Assembly (NCBI RefSeq): GCF_947179515.1
Contig: NC_067472.1
Location: forward strand, 81,967,481-82,031,480
Reading direction: 5' to 3'
Length of the DNA stretch: 64,000 nt
Source of the DNA: Apodemus sylvaticus
Lineage: Eukaryota; Chordata; Mammalia; Rodentia; Muridae
This document shows positions 21,621 to 32,959 of the stretch, piece after piece (positions within the stretch are counted from its first letter, which is position 1; each line of letters begins with the position of its first letter). A model generated the notes under the pieces. The model was given only the letters and a program-made list of their open reading frames with translations. It did not search any database and had not been told where the DNA came from. A program made the position numbers and the translations under genes.

Positions 21621-23295
21621 GCCCTCACTGAAAAAGAAAGTAAGAACTCTTCTGAGTTCAGTTTGATTTTTCTCAAACCACCATAGGAACAACAGAGAGT
21701 GAGGTTCCCTGGCAGTTCTAAGATTTTTCCTGTTTTGGAAGTCAGCTCTGGGTCAAGAACTCCAGCACCTGACCTACCAGGTCTCAGGTCACTGCATGGA
21801 AACTCTCAGAACTGTGCAGTAATGAACCTCTGAAGACTCCCTCCAAGTACCTGTGTCCCTCCACAACCACTAAACGTATTCAGGAGCACACTTGACAGAA
21901 TAGACTGGGATGAATTGCTGTGAACAAATTACTCAAGCCTCTCATCCATCCCCACCAGCCTCAGGAACTCCATTTTGTGTTTGGGAGATAGTGAGGGCAT
22001 GACTTGGCATAACAAAGGCAGAGCAGGGTGCAGGGTGGTGTGTCTTTGCAGCTGACTTCAGCGAATCATTCATTAGCAGGGTTGGTGCATCTGAGAATGA
22101 GAAGCAGGGATACTGATTAGAAAGAGAATTTATCACCCTGCCTGGAAGAGTAAACAAAGCAGAGGAGCTGTCCATCACAGTGGGCTCCGGCACCATCAGC
22201 AGCCAACATCTGTGGGAACTGGCTGAGCAATTGTCTCAGAAATGGAGGAGCTAGCAGATTGTGGCTGCAAAGCTTTGTGTCCTGCTGGGTATGTGGCCCT
22301 GGAGCAATTTTCCAAATGGACCCAGAGTGTCCAGGGCACAGGTGGTTCCGGGTAAACAGGTGCTTTGAGGGAAAGGAGGAATATTAAAGATTTACTACTG
22401 ATTCAACCGATGCTCTTGCCTATCCCACCAACATCAAGTCATCGGGAGGATAACAGGTGACATCGTGGCTTACTTTGAGCATGGAGATGGAAACAGAAAT
22501 ATGACTCCCAAGGGAAAGCAGTAAGAAGTATTGTGTCTTTCATGTTTCTTTCTCCTTGTCACTAGAGCTGGAGTGACCCCAAGAAATGAGAAATGGATTT
22601 ATCCAACTCTAGAGGACATGGTATTCTGAACTGAAGTCAAATAATGATGGACATATGAGTGAGAAGCACACATCTGTGCCTCTACTGACTGATCTGTTGC
22701 ATCCTTGCTTATGGCTGATCCCTCTGGACTATCCTGGGTGAGCTCACACCCAACCACATCTCTCCTTTCACATCCCTTGGGTTTCATGTTATTGTAAGTG
22801 GTTATTATAGCAGGGCTGCTGGAGACACCCAACTTACTAAGTTTTGATCAAATGACTCTTTTAGTTGTTGCAGGCAGCTCTTTCTACCAGACATCTGTGG
22901 ATAATTCCCAGAGCTAAGCGGTGGCAAATGCTTGTGATAGCCCCATGCTGTTCTGTAAGCACCCCTTAGCTACAAACACTGTATTAAATACTGCAGCAAA
23001 TTTATCATTTCTGGTTTATTTGTTCAAGGATAGAATCTCCTCCCCATCTTTCTTAACTAAATTTCTAGGACTTACTCAAACTAGGTCATTATCCCTTTCA
23101 GACATATGGGATGTTCCCTTGGTCATGGAGGTATAATGCACAAAGATAAGACCACCCTCACAAAGGGCACCCTGCATTTGACTATATGTGATACCTTTTT
23201 TCCATTGCTTCACATAGCTTATTATGGTTTAGATCTGACTTAAGTATGTCTCTTCTGAATGGTCATGTGTTGTCAACATTATCCCCAGGTCAATT
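21621..23295. other. Single-copy DNA, nothing recognised
   Basis: No transposon was recognised over 1.7 kb. The region near 22200-22520 has balanced composition and could include conserved non-coding sequence, but I see no specific signal. Confidence 0.45.
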
Positions 23296-23444
23296 GTATT
23301 GGAGGAAGAATTGTAGGAGGGAGTAATGGGGGGCCAGTGAGTGGGATGAAACGTGAATAAGTAAAAAGCATAATAAAATAAAATAAAATAAAATAAAATA
23401 AAATAAAATAAAATAAAATAAAATAAAATAAAATAAAATAAAAT
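23296..23444 (+). mobile_element. Very short L1 3' stub with expanded tail
   Basis: GGCCAGTGAGTGGGATGAAACG and GTGAATAAGTAAAAAG are the last bases of a rodent L1 3' UTR. They are followed by about 14 units of TAAAA (23373-23444), which look like an expanded poly(A) tail. A 180-codon minus-strand frame across it is only the repeat. Confidence 0.65.
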
Positions 23445-23905
23445 CAGAAGTATATGCCTGACCTCTGAGTCTCTTTTCGAGTACTGCCCTGTCTGGCAAC
23501 TCCAACCTTCTTCCCATAATGCCACCATGATGATTCCACATACATGAAGCCTTGTACCTGTTTCTATGCATCTATTCTGTTCCAAAGATCTGCTGGTTTC
23601 TTTATATACCAGTGTTTCAGCAATCTGTGTCCTTGTAATATGTTTAAATACCCTAGTGTAGAATATGTTCTTTATTATAATCTTGGTCTGTGTGCTGAGA
23701 TTCGCCTTCAACTTACAGAGTAACTTTGATGGGGGGACTAGAAATTGTGAAATGTCATTCTGAGAACTCAATATATCTTTTCACTATTGAAGTCTGTTTA
23801 TTCTAAGTCTATGTCTTTTAGGCACTTATTTACTTTTCTTTATAAAACTCTACTTTCACTTGTTAAGCTCCTTTATAGACACTTTGATTTTAGGTCTGTT
23901 CTGTT
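23445..23905. other. Single-copy DNA, nothing recognised
   Basis: No repeat recognised. Confidence 0.4.
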
Positions 23906-23950
23906 TGCTTTCTTGCTGTGATTAACCCAACAACTAAAAGCATCTTGAGA

Positions 23951-23962
23951 AGGAAAGGATTT
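23951..23962 (+). repeat. Target-site duplication, left copy
   Basis: AGGAAAGGATTT, repeated exactly at 24137-24148. Confidence 0.85.
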
Positions 23963-24136
23963 CTTTTAAGATTTATGTATTTGGTATTCTGTCTGCTTAT
24001 ATACCTATATGCCAGAAGAGAGCATCAGATACCATTACATATTGTCATGAGCCACCATGTGGCTGCTGGGAATTAAACTCAGGACCTCTGGAAGAGCAGC
24101 CAGTACTCTTAACTGCTGAGCCATGTCTCCAGGCCC
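23963..24136 (-). mobile_element. B2/B3 SINE inserted in the LTR
   Basis: Plus-strand order: AAGATTTATG, CATGAGCCACCATGTGGCTGC, GAATTAAACTCAGGACCTC, AACTGCTGAGCCATGTCTCC. This is a full-length tRNA-derived B2-class SINE in reverse, flanked by 12-bp duplications. Confidence 0.85.
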
Positions 24137-24148
24137 AGGAAAGGATTT
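24137..24148 (+). repeat. Target-site duplication, right copy
   Basis: Exact match to 23951-23962. Confidence 0.85.
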
Positions 24149-24420
24149 ATTTGGCTTCCACTTTCTGATCAGAGTCTATCACTGCAGGAAGATATAGCAG
24201 GTGCCTGAAAGCATGCACTGAAGCAGGAACCATGCAAGAGTGCTCTTCCTGGGTTGCTCCCCATGGTTTGCTGTACGGCATTCTTACCTAAAGCACCTAG
24301 GACAGCCTTCCCAGCAATGGCACTGCTCACAGTAAGTTGGGCTCTCCCACATCAATCATCAATCAAGAAAATGCCCAGTCAACATGCCCAAAGGGCATGT
24401 GAGGAAACATTTCTTGATGA

Positions 24421-26251
24421 TATTCTCTCTTCCCAGATATGTCTAAGTTTGTATCAAGTTTACCAAAAGGAGCCATCACCAGGTCATGCTGTGAACAGCA
24501 TCTTTAAAATGTATTCACGTTTTTCACTCTCTCCTACGCATGTGTAAAAATTCATTTCTTGAACCTTTCTCCTGTCTGGGGCCACATTATTGAACTTTTT
24601 CATTAATGCTATTAGTGCTTACATTGGTTTTCGTTAATATTTCATTATAGACTTTCTTATTTAAAATAATAACATTATCTCTATTCATCTAACAGGTGTC
24701 CCAATGTGTCCCCTTTGATTTTATTATTTTGATAAGAAGTTCTAAAGTGTGTGTAGCAGGTTTTGCTGTATACAACTTTATTGTGTTTTTAATGCTTCAT
24801 CAATTAAAGCAATGACTCATAAGGATGAATTTCACTGAAAAAGGTGACCATGGTCCTAGAGAGTTTTAGAACTTTTAGGTTCTGAAAAACTTGAAGGAAT
24901 CATGCTTTGTCTACATTTTTATTGTCCTAAGATAAAATTGACAAATTTGTCAAATCAAAATTGATAAAGACAGAACTAAACACTTCCTTGTTCTTACAGT
25001 CTCCAAATTTATCTACATTGTGCAGTCTTAGATCATCCATAACCTTGAATTCATAGTTTTGATTAATGGAGAACAACAAAAAGATAAACATGATAATACA
25101 GCACATAAAACAGAGCCAATCTCCAAAACAAAGCGCTGTTGGGTAGTAGTTGCATAGTTCATAAAATATTGAAAACGTCATGAAATTTCAGTGGGACGTG
25201 CAGTCAGGAATGTACCTGTATATCTAACTCTAGTTTTTAGAACTCATTCAGCTGTGGAGATGCCTGTGGTAATGATAATTTTTACCATCCTTATCCTGCC
25301 TCAGCCAAGATAGTCTTTACAATTTTAGTCTGTTATAGTTAAGGGCAGTGTGGTAATAATCTGTTTTTATTAATAATGTGAGGCTCACAGCTTCAGGTTT
25401 AGCCTCTCCAATCTTCTCTTTAAAAACTACAAAGACACGGAGATGAAGACAGTAAAAGATAAAATTGATAAAATTCATGATGCCTGAAACTGGGCAGAAT
25501 TGAGTTCAATTATAGGACTAAAGGATTATAGGGTGGATGGGTCTGTATTAACAAAAAAATAAAATAAAATAAGATTGCCTTAGATTTCCTTTATGCTGGT
25601 GCATGAAAGCAAGAAAGCCTGAAATGGGTAAAGCAGCGCTTTGTAAAGTCCACTAATTCCCATTACTCAGAAACATGAGCCCTGCAGCAGTCAGACAACT
25701 GGTCAACCATCCCTGAAGGCCTGCCCAACACAGTTCCATATTCAGGGAGAGAGCAAGTCTGAGGAGCAAACACTGTGAATTGAATTCATGCAGGTGCTGT
25801 CCCTGTGGCAACAGTGGTGCGGACAGCCAGAGCCTGGCAGCAATGTTTGATAGAAATTTCTGTTTTCTTGTAGAATTCTTCTTTGTAGTTGTATGGGACA
25901 AAGTCATAGGGGTAGGAAGATGAAGCCTTTGGAAGACGGGGATTCATTAGTAAAACACTGACTAGAAACACAAATTGGCAAGAGCTCTAACGCCACTGTG
26001 GTAACTTCCTAGTTGATTGACAACTGCATATAATGAAGTGCCCATACATTATAAAGAAGATGAAAAGTTTCTATTGGAAGCTGACATTATAGCCATTGTG
26101 ATGCTGGAGAACACAGTACCCATTGTGCTGTTCTTAGAAACAAAGTCTCTCACTACCAGTTGTATAAAGAGCAACATATTCAGTTATGCCCATTACATAA
26201 TATCAGTAATAGTCATAATTAGCCATGTTCCTGGTTTATGTATTTGCTATA
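24421..26251. other. Single-copy DNA with one protein-like frame
   Basis: AT-rich from about 24560 to 25180. A short A-rich stretch with AAAATAAAAT lies at 25554-25574. On the minus strand, 25971-25786 is open and reads with protein-like composition (YPYDFVPYNYKEEFYKK); I do not recognise it. It has no good splice donor at its end. Confidence 0.4.
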
Positions 26252-26311
26252 CTATGCTAGGCTATGCTATGCTATGCTATGCTAGGCTAGGCTAGGCTAG
26301 GCTAGGCTATG
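26252..26311 (+). repeat. Pentanucleotide array of two unit types
   Basis: Twelve units in register: CTATG, CTAGG, four CTATG, five CTAGG, one CTATG. Two variant units have spread in blocks. Confidence 0.95.
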
Positions 26312-26423
26312 AATAAGCACCAGCAGCCTCAGGTATCTCATTGTTTACTGTGTCTTTGATTGTATCATTTTCTCCTGTGATAGATTTAATCTTGTGTGCT
26401 TTCATAATGGCCTTAGGAACAAA

Positions 26424-26454
26424 CTCTCTCTGTGTGTGTCTCTCTATCTCTCTG

Positions 26455-26519
<65 letters not shown>
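26424..26519 (+). repeat. (TC)n(AC)n microsatellite
   Basis: An imperfect TC part, then pure CT at about 26461-26495, then AC to 26519. Confidence 0.95.
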
Positions 26520-26652
26520 TATCATACACATTCTTGAAGGTGGTGTAAGTACACTCTATGATATCTACATATAACAAAACTACTTAATAATTCATATCAA
26601 CATCATTAATTAATGCATGACCATGAACTGAGATGACCTATCAACTCCAGCT

Positions 26653-26654
<2 letters not shown>

Positions 26655-26704
<50 letters not shown>
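26655..26704 (+). repeat. (TC)n microsatellite
   Basis: About 25 uninterrupted TC units. Confidence 0.95.
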
Positions 26705-26707
<3 letters not shown>

Positions 26708-26821
26708 TTTATAATCTTGACAGTGACTACTTTAACATACCCCTGCTTCTCCTCTTTGCCTGTATCTCATAACCTGTCCTTAACAATGGTCTTGGAAATT
26801 TTTTTAAATGAAGGTCAGGTC

Positions 26822-26985
26822 AGCTAGCCATGGTGGTGTATATCTATAATACCAGGAAATATAATATTCAGGAGACTGGGGCAGGATATCTCAAGTTCTA
26901 AGCTATCCTAGTTTAGAGGATAATGAGTTTTAGGCCGGCCTGGACTACATAGTGAGACCCTGCACCCCATCCCCACTTTCACATC
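26822..26985 (+). mobile_element. B1-like SINE
   Basis: GCTAGCCATGGTGGTGTATATC, GGCCGGCCTGGACTACATAG and TGAGACCCTGCA follow the B1 order on the plus strand. It is longer than a modern B1 and diverged, so an early B1 (PB1-like) or related family is possible. Confidence 0.7.
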
Positions 26986-27454
26986 TTAAAATGTAGCTCA
27001 GTGCACACTCATGTACAAAGTATAAGTTCCCTATCATTGCTTTCAGTGGTCTACCACTGAGTTGGCTGAGCTCCTAGCCCAGTATTCTCTGCCTGTCCCC
27101 TCTTATTCCACCACACAGATCTTCGTACCAGCTGACACTAGGCATCAGAAGTGGTCTCTGAAGTATATCCATTTCTGGTTCTGTCCTGCACTCTCTACCT
27201 TCTGGGCCCCATGTGAAGCAGGTACCACTCCAGTTGTCATGCTTTCCCTGCCACAACAAACTGTGGAACAAAACAAGTCCTCTTCCCATAAGCTGTTTCT
27301 GTCAAATCTAGTCATAGTAATGAGTAAATTTCTACTACAAATTCCTCCTATCCCAAGATAGTGACCAGGGTCATTCTCAAATTATCTCAGCTTCTGTGCA
27401 GCTATCAAACTGTGAGGCAAGGGCTCCCATCACCTCCCCCATTCTCCACCCTTT
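26986..27454. other. Single-copy DNA, nothing recognised
   Basis: Open frames on both strands at 27062-27361 overlap each other. Neither has a recognisable domain. Confidence 0.4.
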
Positions 27455-27680
27455 GCTTCTCTCTTGGGGCATTCATCACATAACATATCAGGTCTTGATA
27501 TGTTGACTTATTTGTTATTTGTCAATAATTCCTATTTATTTGTGGGCCCCCAAAAGGAAAGTTTTTTAAAAGATAAGTTCCTGGGAGTAAAAAAAAATGC
27601 TTTCACTTGTTTATCGATGTATTTATGGTGCAGAGGGCAAACTCTACATAGAGTAGGTTCTCAATAAATATTTATAGGAT
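27455..27680 (+). mobile_element. L2 LINE 3' end
   Basis: Ends AGTAGGTTCTCAATAAATATTT, the usual L2 3' terminus. The preceding text follows L2 loosely. Confidence 0.5.
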
Positions 27681-27740
27681 GGAAGGAAGAAAACAAGGGA
27701 GGGAAGAAGAAAGAAGGACAAAGAAGAAGGGAGGGAAAGG
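27681..27740 (+). repeat. GGAAGAAA-rich purine tract
   Basis: Low-complexity purine run following the L2 end. Confidence 0.8.
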
Positions 27741-28313
27741 ACTTTATGTCAAAGTCAGGTGAAGCAGGGAGCCTCTGCTTGGCACATTATGAAGACGGGA
27801 CCCCTAAGGCTGCTGTGTGAATAACTGGCTGTGGAAAGCAGGCAAGGGGCGCAAAACTAGTGAGGGAGTAAAGGCTCATGGGAGAGCACAACAGCCTGGG
27901 GAGATTTCTTCTTTTCAAAGAGGGAAAAGGAAGGAGAGGAATGCGATTTTAAACCTTTCTGGCTAGTGCCCCATTTTTTGTAGGTAATGTGCATACAGAC
28001 ATATGCTCAGAATTCTTCCTTTGTCCTTAAATTGGCAAAAAGTTTCTAGAAAGACAGTGCAGAGTTGGTTCCTTGCTATTCACTCTGCCTGCGACTGGGC
28101 CCTTGTATTGTTTGGCCCTATCACTCGCCTCTCACCTCATGTCACCCCCTCTACTGTCCCTGGGACAGAAGCTGCAGCACCCCGTCCCCCATTCTTTTCA
28201 TCTTTGTTCACCTGCTTTCCATTTTCATGTCTCAGGGAGGAGGACACACATGCTGTGCAAAACACACTTCTATCTTTCTCTACACCATGCTGAATCCTCT
28301 ACTTTCTTGCCCT
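27741..28313. other. Single-copy DNA, nothing recognised
   Basis: Three overlapping plus-strand frames near 28003-28409 run into the TG-rich tract. No domain was recognised. Confidence 0.4.
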
Positions 28314-28908
28314 TTGTGTGTTGCATGTATGGTATATGTGTATTATGTATATGTGCAATGCATGATATGCATACATAATATGTATGTGGTGTGTGCATTG
28401 TATGTGTGAGATATGTATGTGTGCTGTGTTTTGTTGGTGTGTTATGTGTGCATTGTGTGTATGAGTGATGTGTATGCATAGTGTGTATATGAGTGTGTGT
28501 ATATATTATAGGTAACTGGTGTGTGTGTGTGTGTGTATTATATGTAACTGGAGTGTGTTGTGTATGCCTGGAGTATGTGTATGTGCATGAGCTGTTCGGG
28601 TCTATGTATGTTTACATGTGGTATGTTCAGCATGAGTGATGCATGTGTGTATGTGATGTGTGTAGGGTGTCTTTATACACTGTGTGGTGTGTATAATATG
28701 TGTGTTTTATGCAGTGTAATATGTAGAGTTTGTATGTTTTTGTGCAATATGGTATATAGTATGTGATATGTATGGTGTGTGTATGTGTGGTATATAATGT
28801 ATTGCGGTATATGATGCAGTATAGAGGATATATGTATATGTTTGTATGCTGTGTATTATGAGGTGTGTATTGTGTATTGTGAGGTGTGTGGTGCACAATG
28901 TGTATAGG
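28314..28908 (+). repeat. Long degenerate TGTGTATG-type tract
   Basis: Nearly 600 bases dominated by TGTG, TATG and GTAT words without a fixed unit, continuing at 29321-29520 beyond an L1 insertion. Alternating purine-pyrimidine stretches favour Z-DNA. All frames here are artefacts. Confidence 0.9.
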
Positions 28909-29278
28909 TTTTTTTTTTATATTTTTGTTTTCTTTGTTTGCATTCCGAATGATTTCTCCTTTCCCGGATCCCCCCTCCCCATATGTCCCATAAACCTTCT
29001 TCTCTACATCCCTTCTCCAATCACCTCCCTCCTTTTTCTCTGTCTTTATATTCCCCTCCAATGCTAGATCAATCCTTTCCAGGATCAGGACCCTCTCCAT
29101 ACTTCTTCATGGGAGTCATTTGTTATGCAATTTGTGCCTTGGGTATTCAGAGCTTCTGGGCTAATTAATATCCACTTATCAGAGATTGCATTCCATGTGT
29201 ATTCTTTTGTGATTGGGTTACCTCACTTAAGATGGTATTTTCCAGATCAAACCATTTGCCTAAAAATTTTGTGAATTC
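28909..29278 (-). mobile_element. Short L1 3' end inserted in the TG tract
   Basis: T-run at 28909-28918 (tail), a pyrimidine-rich 3' UTR, GGGTATTCAGAGCTTCTGGGC, CCACTTATCAGAGATTGCA, GATTGGGTTACCTCACTTAAG, CCATTTGCCTAA. This is a reversed L1 3' UTR plus the last codons of ORF2. Confidence 0.85.
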
Positions 29279-29320
29279 AGCAATTAGAAACAATGAATTC
29301 ACAAAATTTTTAGGCAAATG
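29253..29320. repeat. Perfect 26-bp inverted repeat at the L1 5' end
   Basis: Arms at 29253-29278 and 29295-29320 are exact reverse complements around a 16-base spacer. The right arm with its spacer reads as plus-strand L1 ORF2 end (AATTAGAAACAATGAATTC), the left as minus-strand L1, so the 5' end of this L1 carries a tiny inversion. Confidence 0.95.
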
Positions 29321-29520
29321 TTTTTATGTTATGTCGTGTATAGTGTGCATAGTTTGGTATGTATGTGTATTGTGGAATGTAGATGTGAGTATGTGTATCA
29401 TATGTGATGTCTATGTGGTGTATGTATGTGTGTATGTTTATGTGTGTGTAACACAGTGTGTGCATATATATATGTATATATGTGGTATGTATGCTATGTA
29501 TAGTGTGTGTGTGTGTGTGT
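29321..29520 (+). repeat. TG-rich tract, continuation
   Basis: Same composition as 28314-28908, ending in (GT)n at about 29504-29521. Confidence 0.9.
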
Positions 29521-29659
29521 TGTTCAGAGTTCATGCACATGAGGACACAAGTGCACATGGCCTTGTCCACCCATGCAGAGTCTATCACAGGACAATGGAA
29601 GTCATTTTTTATTAACTTTCTATCTTATTGCCTTGAGATATGGCCCATCAGTAATGGAA

Positions 29660-29860
29660 GCTTGCTATTTTGGCTAGGCTAGCTGGGTAGTGAGCTCTCA
29701 GGACTTACCTTTCTGCAGTTCTCAGGAGCTGTCCCTCGATACTGAAGTTACAGGCACAGGCTTTTATGTACTTGGCTTTCGATATGGGTTCTGGGATTCA
29801 AACTCAGGTTCTCATGCTTGGAACAAACACTCTTACCCACTGAACAAGCTTCTCAACTTC
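29660..29860 (-). mobile_element. B4-type SINE
   Basis: GAAGTTACAGGCACAGGC, GGGTTCTGGGATTCAAACTC, AGGTTCTCATGCTTGG and CCACTGAACAAGCTTCTC give the reversed B4 order. Confidence 0.7.
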
Positions 29861-30715
29861 TATTTCTTACACTTTTATGCTGAAATATTTTCCTTGCAAA
29901 ATTCAGGTTATTTTTCAGCCTTTATGGAAGGCACTTCTGTTTTTGCTTGGTGCTTGTGAATAATGGCTCTTCTTAACTTTACTATTATGTATGTGTCAGA
30001 TGCAACCATGTTTTGATTATTTTCACTATAAATTAAGGAACCTAACAGAATGTGTGAATCAGTTGGAGAGAAAGGAAGATACTTTTGAGATGTTTGTCAT
30101 GATTTAAATTTATTCTTAGTAGAGTTATTGAGCTTGCCCCTAGTTATCTTTATTTTATAGTCTATGGAAATCAACTTGTTCTGTTACATAGACATTGTAA
30201 CTGATGCTTTATCTACTTTCACTGTCCACACACCCAGGAAAAAGTACTCCTGTCATAGAGAAGATAGTTTCCATGACTTTCTGCTGGACATAGATGAAGC
30301 GGGTTTGGGGCTGAATGAAATGCTGATGTAGTATTTTCTACATGTATCATGACACTGTCTGCTTTCTGGACATCACCTCTCCAAAAAGGAGAAGCAGTGA
30401 GATCCTACTGTTCTCACACTCTCTGCCTCCTGATACGACTCTGGGTGCCTTCCTTTGTTCTAGTCCCATCTTCGCTAACTCTGGAAGTCCCTTACAGTGA
30501 GTATTAGATGCAAACCACCTCCCCTATTTCTCCCTGCAGAACTCTTTAGATATGTCCTGGGCTATTTTAAAACTGTTTTAGATACCAAGGGAAGAAGGTG
30601 AGGAGAGAGGGACCACTGCTCTTGACCCTCCATATGGTGATTTCTATAACTGAGTGGAGGGCTGAGAGAGATCAGTCTTCCCCTGGCATGAGCTTCCTAT
30701 TTGTTTATCCAGATC
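29861..30715. other. Single-copy DNA, nothing recognised
   Basis: No repeat or exon recognised. Confidence 0.45.
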
Positions 30716-30910
30716 TAGGTGGTCAGCCCTGAAACGATATACACACAAGCAACACTAAGCAGAGTCAGTAGATTGTGTTTATATACTCATGCATATATAT
30801 GTAACAATAATAAGGAAAAAGAGGCCATGAAGGAGTAAGGGGAAAATAGGGGTTAGAGGGAGGAGGGGGGATGATGTCATTATAGTTTTAATTAAAATTT
30901 TAAAGTTACT
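30716..30910 (+). mobile_element. L1-like 3' terminal fragment
   Basis: CACACAAGCAACACTAAGC, AAAAAGAGGCCATGAAGGAG, a GGGAGGAGGGGGGATG segment and an A/T-rich end follow a common rodent L1 3' terminus. Only the last 190 bases are present. Confidence 0.5.
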
Positions 30911-31118
30911 TCCTCTTTTATTAAGTAGACCTAATACCATTCAGCATCTTTGCAGGACTTAAGATTAACAAAGAAGAAGCAGATTTGAGATTTCAGACCA
31001 TGCTGTTCACTACCACCATCCCTAGGCGTAGCCTAGAAAGCTCTACCTACCCATGAGCCAAGAGATGTGCTTCGTCTCCTGGCCTTTGGAATAAAGAAAC
31101 TTTCAGCAGACAAGTCTT

Positions 31119-31121
<3 letters not shown>
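30911..31121. other. Single-copy DNA, nothing recognised
   Basis: No repeat recognised. Confidence 0.4.

Positions 31122-31188
<67 letters not shown>
31122..31188 (+). repeat. (GA)n microsatellite
   Basis: About 33 GA units with one interruption (AAGAG) near 31170. Confidence 0.95.
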
Positions 31189-31287
31189 ACAATGTAGACT
31201 TTTCAGGAGAGGAGTGCTGCTCTATGAACTCTGTTGCTGAAGCATGACAATAGTCTATATGTAAAAAAAAAACCCTATGTGCCTATG

Positions 31288-31612
31288 TCTTAGTCAGGCT
31301 TAGTCAGGCTTTTACTGGTATGAACAGACACCGTGACCAAGGCAACTCTTATAAGGACAACATTTAATTGGGGCTGGCTTACAGGTTCAGAGATTTAGTC
31401 CATTATCATCAAGGTAAGAGTATGGCAGCATCCATACAGGCATAGCACAGGTAGAGCTGAAAGCTCTACAACTTCATCTGAAGGCTGCTAGGAGAAAACT
31501 GATTTCCAGGAAGCTAGAAAGCCCATGCCTACGATGACACACTTCCTCCAAGAAGGCCATACCTCTAAATAGTGCCACTCCCTGGGCCATGCATATTCAA
31601 ACTACCACAGCC
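31288..31612 (-). mobile_element. Rodent MaLR LTR
   Basis: Reverse orientation of the same LTR family as 12180-12523: ACACCGTGACCAAGGCAAC, TTTAATTGGGGCTGGCTTAC, CCATTATCATCAAGG, AGTGCCACTCCCTGGGCC. A ten-base word (CTTAGTCAGG) is doubled at its left end. Confidence 0.7.
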
Positions 31613-32959
31613 TGCATTTCAATAAAACTTTATTTAAACAGGGGGGATTAGCTAAGAAGACTATATGATGACAACCATTGCAGACAGTGAAGTTCTCCAT
31701 CAGGACCGTGGAAAGGAGGCGGGATTTCCTGTTTCACTGTTAAGTGTGCCTACACTTAACAAGCCAGCTGACCACTATAGGAAGAACAGTCACTCTCATA
31801 AGCAGTCACATGACAGCTAGACTTGTGCAGCCAAGAGTAGAGCCAGCTTTACTGAAAACCTAGTGGTAACATGAAGAAAACAGTTTACACATCCAATCAG
31901 GTGTCATTACACTTTGTGAAAGAGTGACCTATTTCTCAATAAATCAATATGGAAACATTTCACAAAAGAATGTTTTAAAAATTTAATAGTAGGTACCACC
32001 CTGTAGAATGCTTTACAGAGGCCCCATCTGTGCTTTCTCCCCTAGCAAACACAGGTTCCCACAGAGGCAGCTGTTTGCAGACTCTTATGGCCGCTCACTC
32101 TGCAAACTGACCCACTTCTCCAAGCTCCGTTCTGCAAACTGTGTGATCTGAACAAGCCCTGTGTGAGGCAGGTTTCTTTTTCAGGTACTGCAGCCTGGCT
32201 GCTATTTCACTACTGCCAACTTTGAAATTCTTTTTGGTTTCCAAACCTTTATAGGAACTCATGAGGGAAAAAATAGGCAGTTGGTTAAGGACAGCCATGT
32301 GCAGAACACTGGTTTTTCTGGGTTCCCGTCTACTCCTCTCGGGCTAAGTCCTCCCTTAGGGCCAGATTCACGGCTTACCCCCTCGCCTTGGTATCACTCA
32401 TAAAGCTCAAGCTTTTCACGTAGCATCTGTTCAATAAATATTAGCACAGCAATGCCTCCATATACTCTCAGTGAAAATAATAAAACAGAGAAATAAGGGA
32501 CACAGAGCAGGAGCAAGGGCCACTTGCTGTGCTAATCAACTCCAGGTTTAGTCACACATTCACTCATCCACTGATAAATAACTGCAGAGAGCCTTCCTGA
32601 GGTCACATACACGCTGTCACTGGACATTTCTATGTGCACAGACTCCGTATGATCAGCACTGGAAAGGGTTTTGTGAGATGACATAGTTCTTCTTACAGAC
32701 TTTCCCCCTACCTGCCCCCTCTATCCTCCTTCCACTTCTCTGCTAGTATCCCTCCCCTCCCCCACAGCCCCCCATGTTTTTGCTCCCCTTACCCCATGAG
32801 TCTGACTTTTTAAGTTAAGGGATAAAGCTAAACTCTGGAAATTGCTCTTGCACCCATGATTTATCAGTAATAAAAATCACAAATAGTTTCTCTCTTACTG
32901 TTGCTGCAGACAAACCCACAGACCTTGTTCACCTTGCCTTGCTTTAAAAATTTACTGTG
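31613..32959. other. Single-copy DNA, nothing recognised
   Basis: No clear transposon over 1.3 kb. A scrap with TTCAATAAATATTAGCACAG near 32428-32450 could be an L2 or MIR end. Confidence 0.45.

Larger units (their letters stand above)
23906..24420 (-). mobile_element. Rodent MaLR LTR split by a SINE
   Basis: Left part: TTGCTGTGATTAACCCAAC and AAAAGCATCTTGAGAAGG. Right part: TTATTTGGCTTCC, CAATCATCAATCAAGAAAATG. Together they follow the reversed order of a rodent MaLR LTR. The SINE insertion point is fixed by a 12-bp duplication. Confidence 0.65.

Noticed and set aside
23229..23771. A 180-codon minus-strand frame
   Set aside because: It runs through the TAAAA microsatellite, which gives a repeating FILFY-type peptide; flanks have no domain.
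28270..29615. Several frames of 60-157 codons in the TG-rich tract
   Set aside because: Low-complexity sequence lacking stops in some frames; all frames mirror the repeat.
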